A DNA stretch of 10,163 nt from Anaerolineae bacterium (GCA_026992375.1 JALXAF010000488.1:1-10163); one strand, 5' to 3'; shown: positions 1 to 6,362, numbered from the stretch's first letter. Numbers and translations: made by a program. The notes: generated by a model not told the origin, from the letters alone.

Positions 1-179
1 GCATCATCCACGGCAAGGGCACGGGAGCGTTGCGCAAGGTGGTGCGCGACTTCCTGCGCAATCATCCGGTGGTGTCGCGCTACCGCTCGGGCGAGGCGGG
101 CGAGGGCGGCGACGGCGTGACCATCGCCTATTTCGTGGGCGGCGACGCGGGCGCAGAAGGAATCGTCAGTGCGGAATAA
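1..179 (+). CDS. mutS2: MutS2-type protein, C-terminal Smr domain (partial)
   Basis: This is the 3' end of a gene that begins before the window; the reading frame starts at base 3 and stops with TAA at 177-179, giving 58 residues. The peptide carries the Smr motif IIHGKGTGALRK, followed by VRDFL, NHPVV and GEGGDGVTIAYF. This matches the C-terminal Smr nuclease domain of MutS2, where the same 'GEGGDGVT' ending is usual. In known MutS2 proteins this domain nicks or binds branched DNA or collided ribosomes. Only the tail is visible, so a stand-alone Smr protein cannot be fully excluded, but the spacing and ending fit MutS2 best. After the family motif there is a short non-conserved tail (GGDAGAEGIVSAE). 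Confidence 0.85.
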   Translation, partial: IIHGKGTGALRKVVRDFLRNHPVVSRYRSGEAGEGGDGVTIAYFVGGDAGAEGIVSAE

Positions 180-238
180 AAGCGCCGCGAAGCAAAGCGT
201 CGTTCGATCTGCTACAGTCTCCCCGCCCGCGCAGAAAC

Positions 239-267
239 TTGACACCGCAAGGCTCTTTCGTTATACT
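239..267 (+). promoter_or_regulatory. Sigma-70-type promoter of tRNA-Pro
   Basis: A perfect -35 box TTGACA lies at 239-244 and a -10 box TATACT (5 of 6 to consensus) at 262-267, separated by exactly 17 nt. Transcription should start near 274, only about 6 nt before the mature tRNA 5' end at 280, which suits a stable-RNA promoter with a very short leader. Confidence 0.85.
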
Positions 268-279
268 TGCTCCTGTTGT

Positions 280-353
280 CGGGGCGTAGCGCAGCTCGGT
301 AGCGCGCTTGAATGGGGTTCAAGAGGTCGGGCGTTCGAATCGCCCCGCCCCGA
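280..353 (+). tRNA. tRNA-Pro (anticodon GGG)
   Basis: A full cloverleaf can be folded by hand. The acceptor stem is 280-286 with 346-352, all 7 pairs Watson-Crick, with discriminator A353. The D stem is GCGC 289-292 with 302-305. The anticodon stem is CTTGA 307-311 with TCAAG 319-323, and the loop ATGGGGT 312-318 places GGG at 314-316. The T stem is GGGCG 329-333 with CGCCC 341-345, around the loop TTCGAAT. The anticodon GGG with G at position 37 reads proline CCC/CCU codons. The 3' CCA is not encoded (the sequence after A353 is CTG), so it must be added by CCA-adding enzyme. A strong promoter lies just upstream and an intrinsic terminator begins 5 nt downstream, so this looks like a single-gene transcription unit. 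Confidence 0.96.
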
Positions 354-357
354 CTGC

Positions 358-391
358 GAGGGCCGATGGGAGACCGTCGGCCCTCCTTTTT
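358..391 (+). terminator. Intrinsic terminator of tRNA-Pro
   Basis: A 12-bp stem, 358-369 with 374-385 (outer nine pairs perfect, then a T-G wobble at 367/376 and two G-C pairs), closes a GAGA (GNRA) tetraloop at 370-373. It is followed by CTTTTT ending at 391. It starts right after the tRNA and separates it from the kinase operon. Confidence 0.9.
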
Positions 392-445
392 GGCATTTTC
401 TCGCCAGCCAACCCCTTCACTTTTCTGTGATCAAAGAAGATCCTC

Positions 446-1966
446 GTGGAAAGTCAGTATTTCGATCTGGACGAAGCTATCTGGGAGGAGCGTCTCGCGT
501 CGCTCTCAGAGGGAGAACGCGAGTTGTTGGAGCGAGTGCGAAAAAGTTTGCCCATCGCCGCCGATGTCGCCAGGTCCGATCTTTTTCTGTTTTTTCCTGA
601 CGAGGATCGCTTTTGCATCGCCATTCACGCCCGATCCCACGCCATGGCAACCCTCTACGAGACGCCTCAAGCCGGGCGCTGTCTCAGCCGAGAGGAGCGG
701 CCCTGGCTGTGGCAAGCCGTGACCAAAGGCGCCTATAATTATCGGGTGCTGAAGGAAATTCCTGATGTGCGCACGGAAGTGCAGCAGCAGGTTTGGCCAG
801 TGATGAGCGAGACGGGGGAGATCATGGCTGCAGTGGGGGTATGCACCAACGCGGTGGAACAGGCCCGACACAAACGCCGCTCCAGGTCTTTTCAGCGGGC
901 CCTGGCTCATTTTTTCCTCATGCTGGCTCAGGGGGCGTTTCGCGGGTGCGAGAACCTGCCGCCTTTCACCGATCGCAGCGGCATTATTTTCGTGGATGGC
1001 CTGGGACGCTATCGCTACCTCAGCGGCATTGCCGCCAACGTCTATCGCCGCATGGGCTATCTGGATGATCTGCGTCTGCGCACGCTGAACGAGGTGGCTG
1101 CTGGCGACCATGAGCTGGTGCGCCAGGCCTGGGAGGAGCGGCTGTGCATTTTCTCGGAAAGCATGGTGCGCGAGCGCATTCTGCAGCGCAGCGTGATTCC
1201 CCTCTTTGGCCCCCCTGATCATCTCACTTTTTGGGAACGCGTGCGATGGGGATATAAATCGGGCGATCGGTATGGCGCGTTGCTTTTGGTCAACGATGTC
1301 ACCGAAGAACGGGAGCGGGATCAGGAGCTGAAGGTGAAATCGGCGATGATCAAGGAAGTGCATCACCGTCTCAAGAACAATCTGCAATTACTCATTTCGG
1401 TAATGAGAATGCAGGCGCGACGGGCGCAAACCGAAGAGGCCCGCCAGCTTCTGAAAGAGGCCATGAACCGGCTTCTCAGCATGTCCGTGATCCATGAATC
1501 CCTTTCCTACAGCGAAGGCGACACCTTGAATCTAAAAGCTGTGATCTCGCAGATCGTGCCTCAGACGCAGATGGGCCTGGTGGGGCCGCTTCGACGCATC
1601 CGCATCAGCGTGGTGGAGGCGGATGACGTCATTCTTCCCACCAACAAGGTGACGACCTGCGCTCTGGTTTTCAACGAGCTGTTGCTCAACGCTGTCAAGC
1701 ACGGCTTTGGGGAACAGCAATCAGGGGAGATTCGCATCTATCTTTACGACCGGGACGATCTGGTCGAACTCATTATGGACGATACCGGCCAGGGATTGCC
1801 CGAAGACTTCTCCCCCGAGGCAAACGCCAGCATCGGTCTTGACATTATTCGCACCTTGGTGCAGGATGATCTAAAAGGAAGCATTACATTCACCACTCGA
1901 TCAGAAGGCGGCGCCCGGGCGAGGTTGATCTTCCCCAGGGATGCCGCCAGAGGCAAGGAACAATGA
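446..1966 (+). CDS. pdtaS: Soluble sensor histidine kinase, PdtaS-like (HisKA_2 family)
   Basis: A 506-residue cytosolic kinase with no membrane segment, about the length of mycobacterial PdtaS. The N-terminal region (about 10-150, with LPIAADVARSDLFLFF) fits the GAF-like H_kinase_N sensor domain, and 165-290 fits a PAS-like domain. The HisKA_2 dimerisation helix carries EVHHRLKNNLQ (304-314) with the phospho-acceptor at His306 or His307. The ATPase domain shows the N box FNELLLNAVKHG (409-420), G1 box DDTGQGLP (445-452) and G2 SIGLDII (462-468). The start is GTG at 446, chosen because AAAGAAGA (433-440) lies 5 nt upstream and the sensor domain begins at once. The stop overlaps the next start (ATGA, 1963-1966), so it is translationally coupled to the ANTAR regulator, its likely phosphotransfer partner. 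The ligand cannot be told from the sequence. The gene symbol is assigned by architecture. Confidence 0.88.
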   Translation: MESQYFDLDEAIWEERLASLSEGERELLERVRKSLPIAADVARSDLFLFFPDEDRFCIAIHARSHAMATLYETPQAGRCLSREERPWLWQAVTKGAYNYRVLKEIPDVRTEVQQQVWPVMSETGEIMAAVGVCTNAVEQARHKRRSRSFQRALAHFFLMLAQGAFRGCENLPPFTDRSGIIFVDGLGRYRYLSGIAANVYRRMGYLDDLRLRTLNEVAAGDHELVRQAWEERLCIFSESMVRERILQRSVIPLFGPPDHLTFWERVRWGYKSGDRYGALLLVNDVTEERERDQELKVKSAMIKEVHHRLKNNLQLLISVMRMQARRAQTEEARQLLKEAMNRLLSMSVIHESLSYSEGDTLNLKAVISQIVPQTQMGLVGPLRRIRISVVEADDVILPTNKVTTCALVFNELLLNAVKHGFGEQQSGEIRIYLYDRDDLVELIMDDTGQGLPEDFSPEANASIGLDIIRTLVQDDLKGSITFTTRSEGGARARLIFPRDAARGKEQ

Positions 1967-2568
1967 CATCATCACGACGAACGCGAATTATCATTGCCGA
2001 CGACGAATCCCTGATTCGCCGCGATCTGCGCGAGATGCTGACAGACCAGGGCTACCTGATCATCGGTGAGGCCCGCGATGGACGCACGGCCGTGGAAATG
2101 GCTCGCAAGCTCAAGCCGGACCTGGTTATCATGGACATCCGCTTCGAGGGCGATGATTTCGATGGCATTGAAGCCGCCCGGGTTCTCACCGAGGAGGATA
2201 TCGCGCCCGTGTTGCTGCTGAGCGCCTATAGCCAGCGCGATCTGGTGGAGCGGGCCAAGGAGGCGGGCGTGGTCGGCTATCTGGTCAAGCCATTCTCCGA
2301 GGCGGATCTGGCGCCTGCCATCGAGACGGCGCTGGAGCGATTCCACGAGTTTCGGGCCATCAAGAAAGAGGCGAAGGATTTGCGTCGCACTTTAGAGACC
2401 CGAAAATCGGTGGATCGGGCCAAGGGACTGCTGATGGACAAAGAGGGCATGAGCGAAGCGGAGGCCTTCAGACGCATCCAGAAGCTTTCGATGGATTCCC
2501 GCAAGCCCATGCGCGTGGTGGCCGAGGCTATCATCCTGGCTCACCAGATTCGCAAGATGGAAGACTAG
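1963..2568 (+). CDS. pdtaR: Response regulator with ANTAR RNA-binding domain, PdtaR-like
   Basis: A 201-residue protein with a CheY-like receiver followed by an ANTAR domain. The receiver shows acidic residues Asp13-Asp14 (IIIADDES), phospho-acceptor Asp58 (LVIMDIR), Ser87 (LLLSAY) and Lys109 (LVKPF). The ANTAR part (about 135-192) has the typical LETRKSVDRAKGLLMD helix, then GMSEAEAFRRIQKLSMDSR and MRVVAEAII. Proteins of this type bind twin hexaloop hairpins in nascent RNA and prevent termination once phosphorylated. Its start codon overlaps the kinase stop (ATGA), with AAGGAA (1955-1960) as ribosome-binding site. The length and domain order match M. tuberculosis PdtaR closely. The target RNAs are not apparent here: none of the hairpins I can fold in this window is a convincing dual hexaloop. 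Confidence 0.92.
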   Translation: MTSSRRTRIIIADDESLIRRDLREMLTDQGYLIIGEARDGRTAVEMARKLKPDLVIMDIRFEGDDFDGIEAARVLTEEDIAPVLLLSAYSQRDLVERAKEAGVVGYLVKPFSEADLAPAIETALERFHEFRAIKKEAKDLRRTLETRKSVDRAKGLLMDKEGMSEAEAFRRIQKLSMDSRKPMRVVAEAIILAHQIRKMED

Positions 2569-2647
2569 CCGCGTCTGTGTGACCGCTGACAGGGCGGCTC
2601 CCCACCAAAATCGTTGATTCCGCTCCCGCACCCACCATACAAGACTT

Positions 2648-3343
2648 ATGCAGTCTATCAAATTACTGGCGTCATTACAGGCAATCGATTTGGAACTGGA
2701 TGCAGACAGGCGGCGATACGCCGAGAACAAGCAGGCAATGCAGCCTTCATCCGAACTGCAGCAACAGGCCAAACGGGTGAAGCAGGCCGAAGCGCAAGTG
2801 GCGAAATGGCGCAAGGAGCGACGTCTGCGAGATGAAAAAGCAACCGAACACGCGACCAAGATAGCGTCATTGGAAAAAAAGCTGTATGGCGGAAAAATCA
2901 GAGACGCCCGGGAGCAGGTGGCCATGCAGCAGAACATCGAAGCGCTGAAACGTCATCAGGAGACGCTGGAGGAGGCTGCGCTGGAGGCGATGCTGGAGCT
3001 GGAAGAGGCGGAGCGGGTTATGAACGAGGCCCGGGAGACCTTCGAAGCCATGAAACGGGCCTGGATTGAACGCAAAAGCGCTCTGGAAAAGGAGCAGGAG
3101 GCCATCGTGCAGCACGCCCGCCAATTGAAAGCCAGGCGCGAGCAGGTGGCGGCCACATTGCCAACGGAGGACCTCCAGCGCTATGAAGCCATGCGCAAGA
3201 AGTTGGGCGGGCTGGCGTTGGCGAAACTGGAGGGCAAAAGTTGCAGCGGCTGCGGGGCTTCGCTGCCGACTTCGGTGGTGCAAAAGGTGCATGAGGGACA
3301 AATTGTGAAATGTCCCATTTGTGGTCGGTTGCTTTATGATTGA
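2648..3343 (+). CDS. Zinc-ribbon coiled-coil protein (DUF164/CT398-like)
   Basis: A 231-residue protein made mainly of charged, Ala/Glu/Lys/Arg-rich helices (about 10-175) predicted to form a long antiparallel coiled coil, ending in a C4 zinc ribbon. The ribbon ligands are Cys199 and Cys202 (CSGCGASLP) and Cys222 and Cys225 (CPICGRLLYD). This layout is the DUF164 / 'C4-type zinc ribbon' family found widely in bacteria, structurally characterised as chlamydial CT398/CdsZ. Its role in most bacteria is unclear, and a nucleic-acid or secretion-linked function has been suggested. There is no Shine-Dalgarno sequence before the ATG. A weak TTGATT (2614-2619) and TACAAG (2638-2643) pair with an 18-nt spacer may give a nearly leaderless mRNA, but this is uncertain. 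The gene stands 79 nt after the ANTAR gene. Its stop codon overlaps the -35 box of the next promoter. Confidence 0.88.
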   Translation: MQSIKLLASLQAIDLELDADRRRYAENKQAMQPSSELQQQAKRVKQAEAQVAKWRKERRLRDEKATEHATKIASLEKKLYGGKIRDAREQVAMQQNIEALKRHQETLEEAALEAMLELEEAERVMNEARETFEAMKRAWIERKSALEKEQEAIVQHARQLKARREQVAATLPTEDLQRYEAMRKKLGGLALAKLEGKSCSGCGASLPTSVVQKVHEGQIVKCPICGRLLYD

Positions 3344-3368
3344 CAAAAAGTTTCCATAAGACTATCAT
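3340..3368 (+). promoter_or_regulatory. Strong sigma-70-type promoter for the inhibitor-protease pair
   Basis: A perfect TTGACA (3340-3345) and a TATCAT (3363-3368, 5 of 6 to consensus) are spaced by exactly 17 nt. The predicted transcription start, about 7 nt after the -10 box, falls on or next to the A of the ATG at 3375, which would make the mRNA leaderless. The -35 box overlaps the TGA stop (3341-3343) of the zinc-ribbon gene. Confidence 0.75.
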
Positions 3369-3374
3369 TGGGCC

Positions 3375-3644
3375 ATGCCAGAATCCCCAAAGGCTAAATT
3401 CCCCCCTGATTTCTGGTCCTGGCTGCAACAACACCCCGACGATGCGGTTCACGCACTCATTCGCGTCACCGCGCTTTCGCCCGAGATCGAGCTGGCGGTG
3501 CGGGATGCACCGTGTCGCGTGCATCGACGCATCCAGTTGATCCCCACGCTGGCAGTGGCGTGTCGGAGCGACGCGCTGATGCAACTGGCCGTCGAGCCCT
3601 GGGTGCTACGGATTGAGCCGGATCAGTCTATACGCGCACTCTGA
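3375..3644 (+). CDS. Stand-alone subtilisin-propeptide-like (I9-like) small protein
   Basis: An 89-residue protein that resembles the propeptide of the subtilase encoded just downstream. Its residues 55-89 align without gaps to residues 60-94 of the protease, with 14 of 35 identical by my count. An example is LIPTLAVACRSDALMQLA against LMPCVAAQIAPDAIQRLA, and both blocks end in Ala-Leu. The first strand also matches (ALIRVTAL against VIIRYRAV). The ORF stops exactly where the propeptide meets the catalytic domain. There is no signal peptide or membrane helix. I9 propeptides fold their protease and inhibit it, so I infer an inhibitor or trans-acting chaperone for the neighbour. A consensus promoter places the transcription start at this ATG, so translation is probably leaderless, and no Shine-Dalgarno is seen. 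The gap to the subtilase start is 13 nt. Confidence 0.72.
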   Translation: MPESPKAKFPPDFWSWLQQHPDDAVHALIRVTALSPEIELAVRDAPCRVHRRIQLIPTLAVACRSDALMQLAVEPWVLRIEPDQSIRAL

Positions 3645-3657
3645 GAGGTTCGCTATC

Positions 3658-5073
3658 ATGTCCACCTCAAAAATCCACTCCTCGCTGTTAGAAATCCTTT
3701 CACGGCTCAGCGCGACTGCGGCGGAAGCCGAACAAGAGCCCATTCCCGTGATCATCCGCTACCGGGCTGTGCGCGAACCGATAGCCGCGACCGCGTTGGC
3801 GGAAATGGCTGTCGAACCCAAGCGCACCTTTTCGCTGATGCCCTGCGTCGCCGCGCAGATCGCGCCCGACGCTATCCAGCGGCTGGCCGAAGACCCCGAG
3901 GTGGAGCGTATCTGGTACGATATGCCCGTGCACGCTTTGCTGGATGTCTCAGTTCCGCATATCGGCGCGAACAGGGTTTGGGCTCAGGGCGATGAAGGGG
4001 CGGGCGTGCGCGTGGTCATTCTCGATACGGGCTGCGATCTGAATCATCCCGATTTGAAGGATCGAATTCGGGCCGCCGCCGATTTCTCGGGCAAGGGTGC
4101 GGCCCAGGACGGTCATGGGCACGGCACGCATGTGGCGGGCATCATCGCCGGATCGGGCGCGGCCAGCCAGGGCAAGTATCGCGGCGTGGCTCCGCAGGCC
4201 GATTTGTACATCGCCAAGGTACTGGATGATGAGGGCAATGGCCGCATGAGCGACGTGATGGCGGGCCTGGATTGGGCCATCTCGCAGCAGGCACAGGTGG
4301 TCAACCTGAGTTTGGGCGGCGATATGAGCTGCGACGGAACCGATGCGCTCTCGGAAGCGTGCGATGCAGCCGTTGGCAAGGGCGTGGTTGTGGTGGTGGC
4401 GGCGGGCAATAGCGGCCCGGCGTCGCGCACGGTGGGCTCGCCCGGATGCGCTCGCGAGGTGATCACCATCGGAGCCAGCGATGACACGGATGATGTGGCG
4501 AGTTTCTCATCCCGCGGCCCCACGTCCGATGGCCGCGTCAAGCCCGATGTGGTGCTGCCGGGCGTGAACATCATTTCCGCGCGGGCCGAGGGAACGTCGC
4601 TGGGCAATAATGAGCCGGGCGGCTATTACACCTCGCTTTCGGGCACGAGCATGGCCACGCCCCATGCGGCGGGCGTGGCTGCGCTGCTGCTGGCGGCCAA
4701 TCCTGCGCTTTCTCCCCGCCAGATCAAAGAGATATTCAAGTCCACTGCGGTGGATCTGGAACTGAGCCTCAATACGCAAGGCGCGGGCCGGGTGGATGCG
4801 TTTGCGGCCTGGGAAGCGGCGAAGAATGCCTCTCCGCCAGAGCCCACTCCCACGCCGCCGCCAGAGCCCACTCCCACGCCGCCGCCAGAGCCCACTCCCA
4901 CGCCGCCGCCAGAGCCCACTCCCACGCCGCCGCCGGAGCCCACTCCCACGCCGCCGCCGGAGCCCACTCCCACGCCGCCGCCGGAGCCCGCTCCTACGCC
5001 ACCGCCGCAGAAGCCGCCATCGGGATGTATGCCCTTGTTCCTGGCGGCCCTGTTGAACCTGTTCCAAAGATGA
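3658..5073 (+). CDS. Subtilisin-like serine protease (S8) with Pro-rich C-terminal tail
   Basis: A 471-residue subtilase. An I9-like propeptide spans about 28-95 and the catalytic domain about 100-390. The catalytic triad is Asp123 (VVILDTGCDLNHPDL), His155 (GHGTHVAG) and Ser331 (GTSMATPHAAG), with oxyanion Asn251 (AAGNSGP). Cys225 (SCDGTD) and Cys264 (GSPGC) may form a disulfide, which would suggest action outside the cytosol. Against that, the N terminus has no recognisable signal peptide. The tail is seven Pro-rich octapeptides (393-448) followed by SGCMPLFLAALLNLFQR, a Cys plus a short hydrophobic run plus Arg. The ATG at 3658 was chosen over a TTG at 3613 because GAGAGG (3643-3648) lies 9 nt upstream and the TTG would overlap the small gene before it. 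It is likely co-transcribed with that propeptide-like gene. The substrate is unknown. Confidence 0.93.
   Translation: MSTSKIHSSLLEILSRLSATAAEAEQEPIPVIIRYRAVREPIAATALAEMAVEPKRTFSLMPCVAAQIAPDAIQRLAEDPEVERIWYDMPVHALLDVSVPHIGANRVWAQGDEGAGVRVVILDTGCDLNHPDLKDRIRAAADFSGKGAAQDGHGHGTHVAGIIAGSGAASQGKYRGVAPQADLYIAKVLDDEGNGRMSDVMAGLDWAISQQAQVVNLSLGGDMSCDGTDALSEACDAAVGKGVVVVVAAGNSGPASRTVGSPGCAREVITIGASDDTDDVASFSSRGPTSDGRVKPDVVLPGVNIISARAEGTSLGNNEPGGYYTSLSGTSMATPHAAGVAALLLAANPALSPRQIKEIFKSTAVDLELSLNTQGAGRVDAFAAWEAAKNASPPEPTPTPPPEPTPTPPPEPTPTPPPEPTPTPPPEPTPTPPPEPTPTPPPEPAPTPPPQKPPSGCMPLFLAALLNLFQR
4834..5001 (+). repeat. Seven in-frame 24-bp tandem repeats (PPEPTPTP)
   Basis: Seven 24-bp units encode residues 393-448 of the subtilase. 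Units 1-6 read PPEPTPTP and unit 7 reads PPEPAPTP. At the DNA level units 1-4 share CCA at the second codon and units 5-7 share CCG; only unit 7 has further changes. This gradient suggests recent expansion by slippage or unequal exchange. The peptide should be an extended, rigid linker or wall-spanning stalk. Confidence 0.97.
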
Positions 5074-5085
5074 GTTACGCTTGTT

Positions 5086-5215
5086 GGCTCAACTGGATTT
5101 CAGGGGACATTGGCTTTGCCAGACCGGCCGGATTGCGAATCCGGCTGGATGCAGAGAGCTCTCAGGGCGAATTGCGAATCCGCCCGGCATCTCACCCCCT
5201 GAAATCCAAAAGAGC
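5086..5215. repeat. Inverted-repeat element with two nested hairpins
   Basis: A perfect 13-bp inverted repeat, TGGATTTCAGGGG (5094-5106) and CCCCTGAAATCCA (5196-5208), bounds about 115 bp. After three mismatches the arms pair again (GGCTC 5086-5090 with GAGCC 5211-5215). Inside lie two similar hairpins with GCG loops, 5124-5134/5138-5148 (11 bp) and 5165-5173/5177-5185 (one mismatch). They share the direct repeat ATTGCGAATCCG (5132-5143, 5171-5182). The palindrome GAGAGCTCTC lies between them. No transposase gene, target duplication or U-tract is visible. It may be a MITE-like or interspersed palindromic element, or a structured leader of trpD. Confidence 0.8.
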
Positions 5216-5263
5216 CCGCTTGTTAGCCCGCTCCCGCCCAAACCAACGCCAAATCACTTAACC

Positions 5264-6286
5264 ATGAATATCAAGGAAGCCATTTCACACATCGTCAAAC
5301 ATTATTCGTTGACCGAAGATGAAGCCTACGCCGTTATGAATCAAATCATGGCGGGCGAGGCCACGCCCGCTCAGATCGGCGGCTATCTCGTCGCTCTGAG
5401 CATGAAAGGAGAAACCATCGAGGAGATAGCGGGGAGCGCCCGAGCTATGCGCGAGCACGCGGTTGTGGTGCATCATCACGTCAAGGGGCCGTTGGTGGAC
5501 ACCTGCGGCACGGGCGGGGATCATAGCGGCACATTCAATGTCTCCACCACCGTGGCCTTTGTGGCGGCGGGAGCGGGCGCACGCGTGGCCAAGCATGGCA
5601 ATCGATCCATCACCTCGAAATCTGGCAGCGCCGACGTGCTGAAGGCGCTGGGGGTGAATCTCGATCTCTCGCCCGATGAGGTGGGGCGGTGCATCGATGA
5701 GGTGGGCATTGGATTTCTCTACGCCATCTATCATCACCCGGCCATGAAGCACGCCATTGGCCCGCGGCGAGAGCTGGGTGTGCGCACGATTTTCAACATC
5801 TTGGGGCCGCTGACGAATCCGGCCAGCGCCACGCATCAGGTGATGGGCGTGTTCGCGGCTGAACTCACCGAGCCTATCGCCCATGTGCTCGGGCGATTAG
5901 GAGTGAGCGCGGCCTATGTGGTTCATGGCGCGGATGGGCTGGATGAGCTCAGCGTGACCGGTGTGAATCGGGTGAGTCATCTGCGGATGGGTCGGGTGAC
6001 CACCTTTGAGCTCGATCCGCTGGAGCTCGGTCTGCCGCGGGCGCATCTGCGGGACCTGATGGGTGGCTCGCCCGAGGAGAACGCAGCTACGCTGCGAGCC
6101 ATTCTCGCGGGCGAGGAGCGAGGCCCGAAACGGGACATCGTGCTGCTCAACGCGGCCGCGGCCCTGTGCGCGGAGGACGCCGATTGGCGGACAGGACTGA
6201 CGCGGGCGCGGGAGAGCATCGATTCGGGCGCTGCGCTGGCAAAGCTGGATGCGCTCATCGCCTTGAGTCGGCGATTGGGCGAATGA
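5264..6286 (+). CDS. trpD: Anthranilate phosphoribosyltransferase
   Basis: A 340-residue enzyme of usual TrpD length. It joins anthranilate to PRPP to make phosphoribosylanthranilate, the second step of tryptophan synthesis, in the cytosol. Visible motifs are the PRPP-binding loop DTCGTGGDHSGTFN (79-92), KHGNRSITSKSGSADVLKALG (110-130, the family having Ser or Ala at some of these places), the anthranilate-side segment HHPAMKHAIGPRRELG (157-172), FNILGPLTNPA and the metal-binding DGLDELS. The ATG at 5264 was chosen because the protein then starts with the normal first helix (MNIKEAISHI). The frame stays open upstream for 61 more codons, but these only translate the palindromic element. No Shine-Dalgarno sequence is visible. 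No other trp gene is in the window, so the pathway genes seem dispersed or lie outside it. Confidence 0.96.
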   Translation: MNIKEAISHIVKHYSLTEDEAYAVMNQIMAGEATPAQIGGYLVALSMKGETIEEIAGSARAMREHAVVVHHHVKGPLVDTCGTGGDHSGTFNVSTTVAFVAAGAGARVAKHGNRSITSKSGSADVLKALGVNLDLSPDEVGRCIDEVGIGFLYAIYHHPAMKHAIGPRRELGVRTIFNILGPLTNPASATHQVMGVFAAELTEPIAHVLGRLGVSAAYVVHGADGLDELSVTGVNRVSHLRMGRVTTFELDPLELGLPRAHLRDLMGGSPEENAATLRAILAGEERGPKRDIVLLNAAAALCAEDADWRTGLTRARESIDSGAALAKLDALIALSRRLGE

Positions 6287-6362
6287 GGTCTGACCACGCA
6301 GCGGCAAGCCCCGCCTTTCTAATGTTTTCTTAATCCAACGCAAATGCTTTGCAAACAAATCA

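Noticed and set aside
169..600. Open frame running through the tRNA and terminator
   Set aside because: It translates a tRNA gene and an intrinsic terminator and overlaps the kinase start, so it cannot be a real gene.
506..1387. Long open frame on the - strand opposite the histidine kinase
   Set aside because: The kinase motifs fix the coding strand. The antisense product has a His-rich shadow composition and no recognisable domain.
3613..3657. TTG start for the subtilase
   Set aside because: It would overlap the end of the propeptide-like gene. The ATG at 3658 has a suitable ribosome-binding site and leaves the propeptide intact.
4834..5001. CRISPR-like array
   Set aside because: The 24-bp units are directly contiguous without spacers and code for an in-frame Pro-rich peptide.
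5081..5263. N-terminal extension of TrpD from an upstream non-ATG start
   Set aside because: The frame is open for 61 extra codons, but they only translate the palindromic element (a repeated GRIANP peptide), while the TrpD family normally begins at the ATG at 5264.
5074..5263. T-box leader or ordinary trp attenuator terminator
   Set aside because: No T-box sequence and no stem followed by a U-tract are present. Only the weaker Trp-codon leader idea is kept as a finding.
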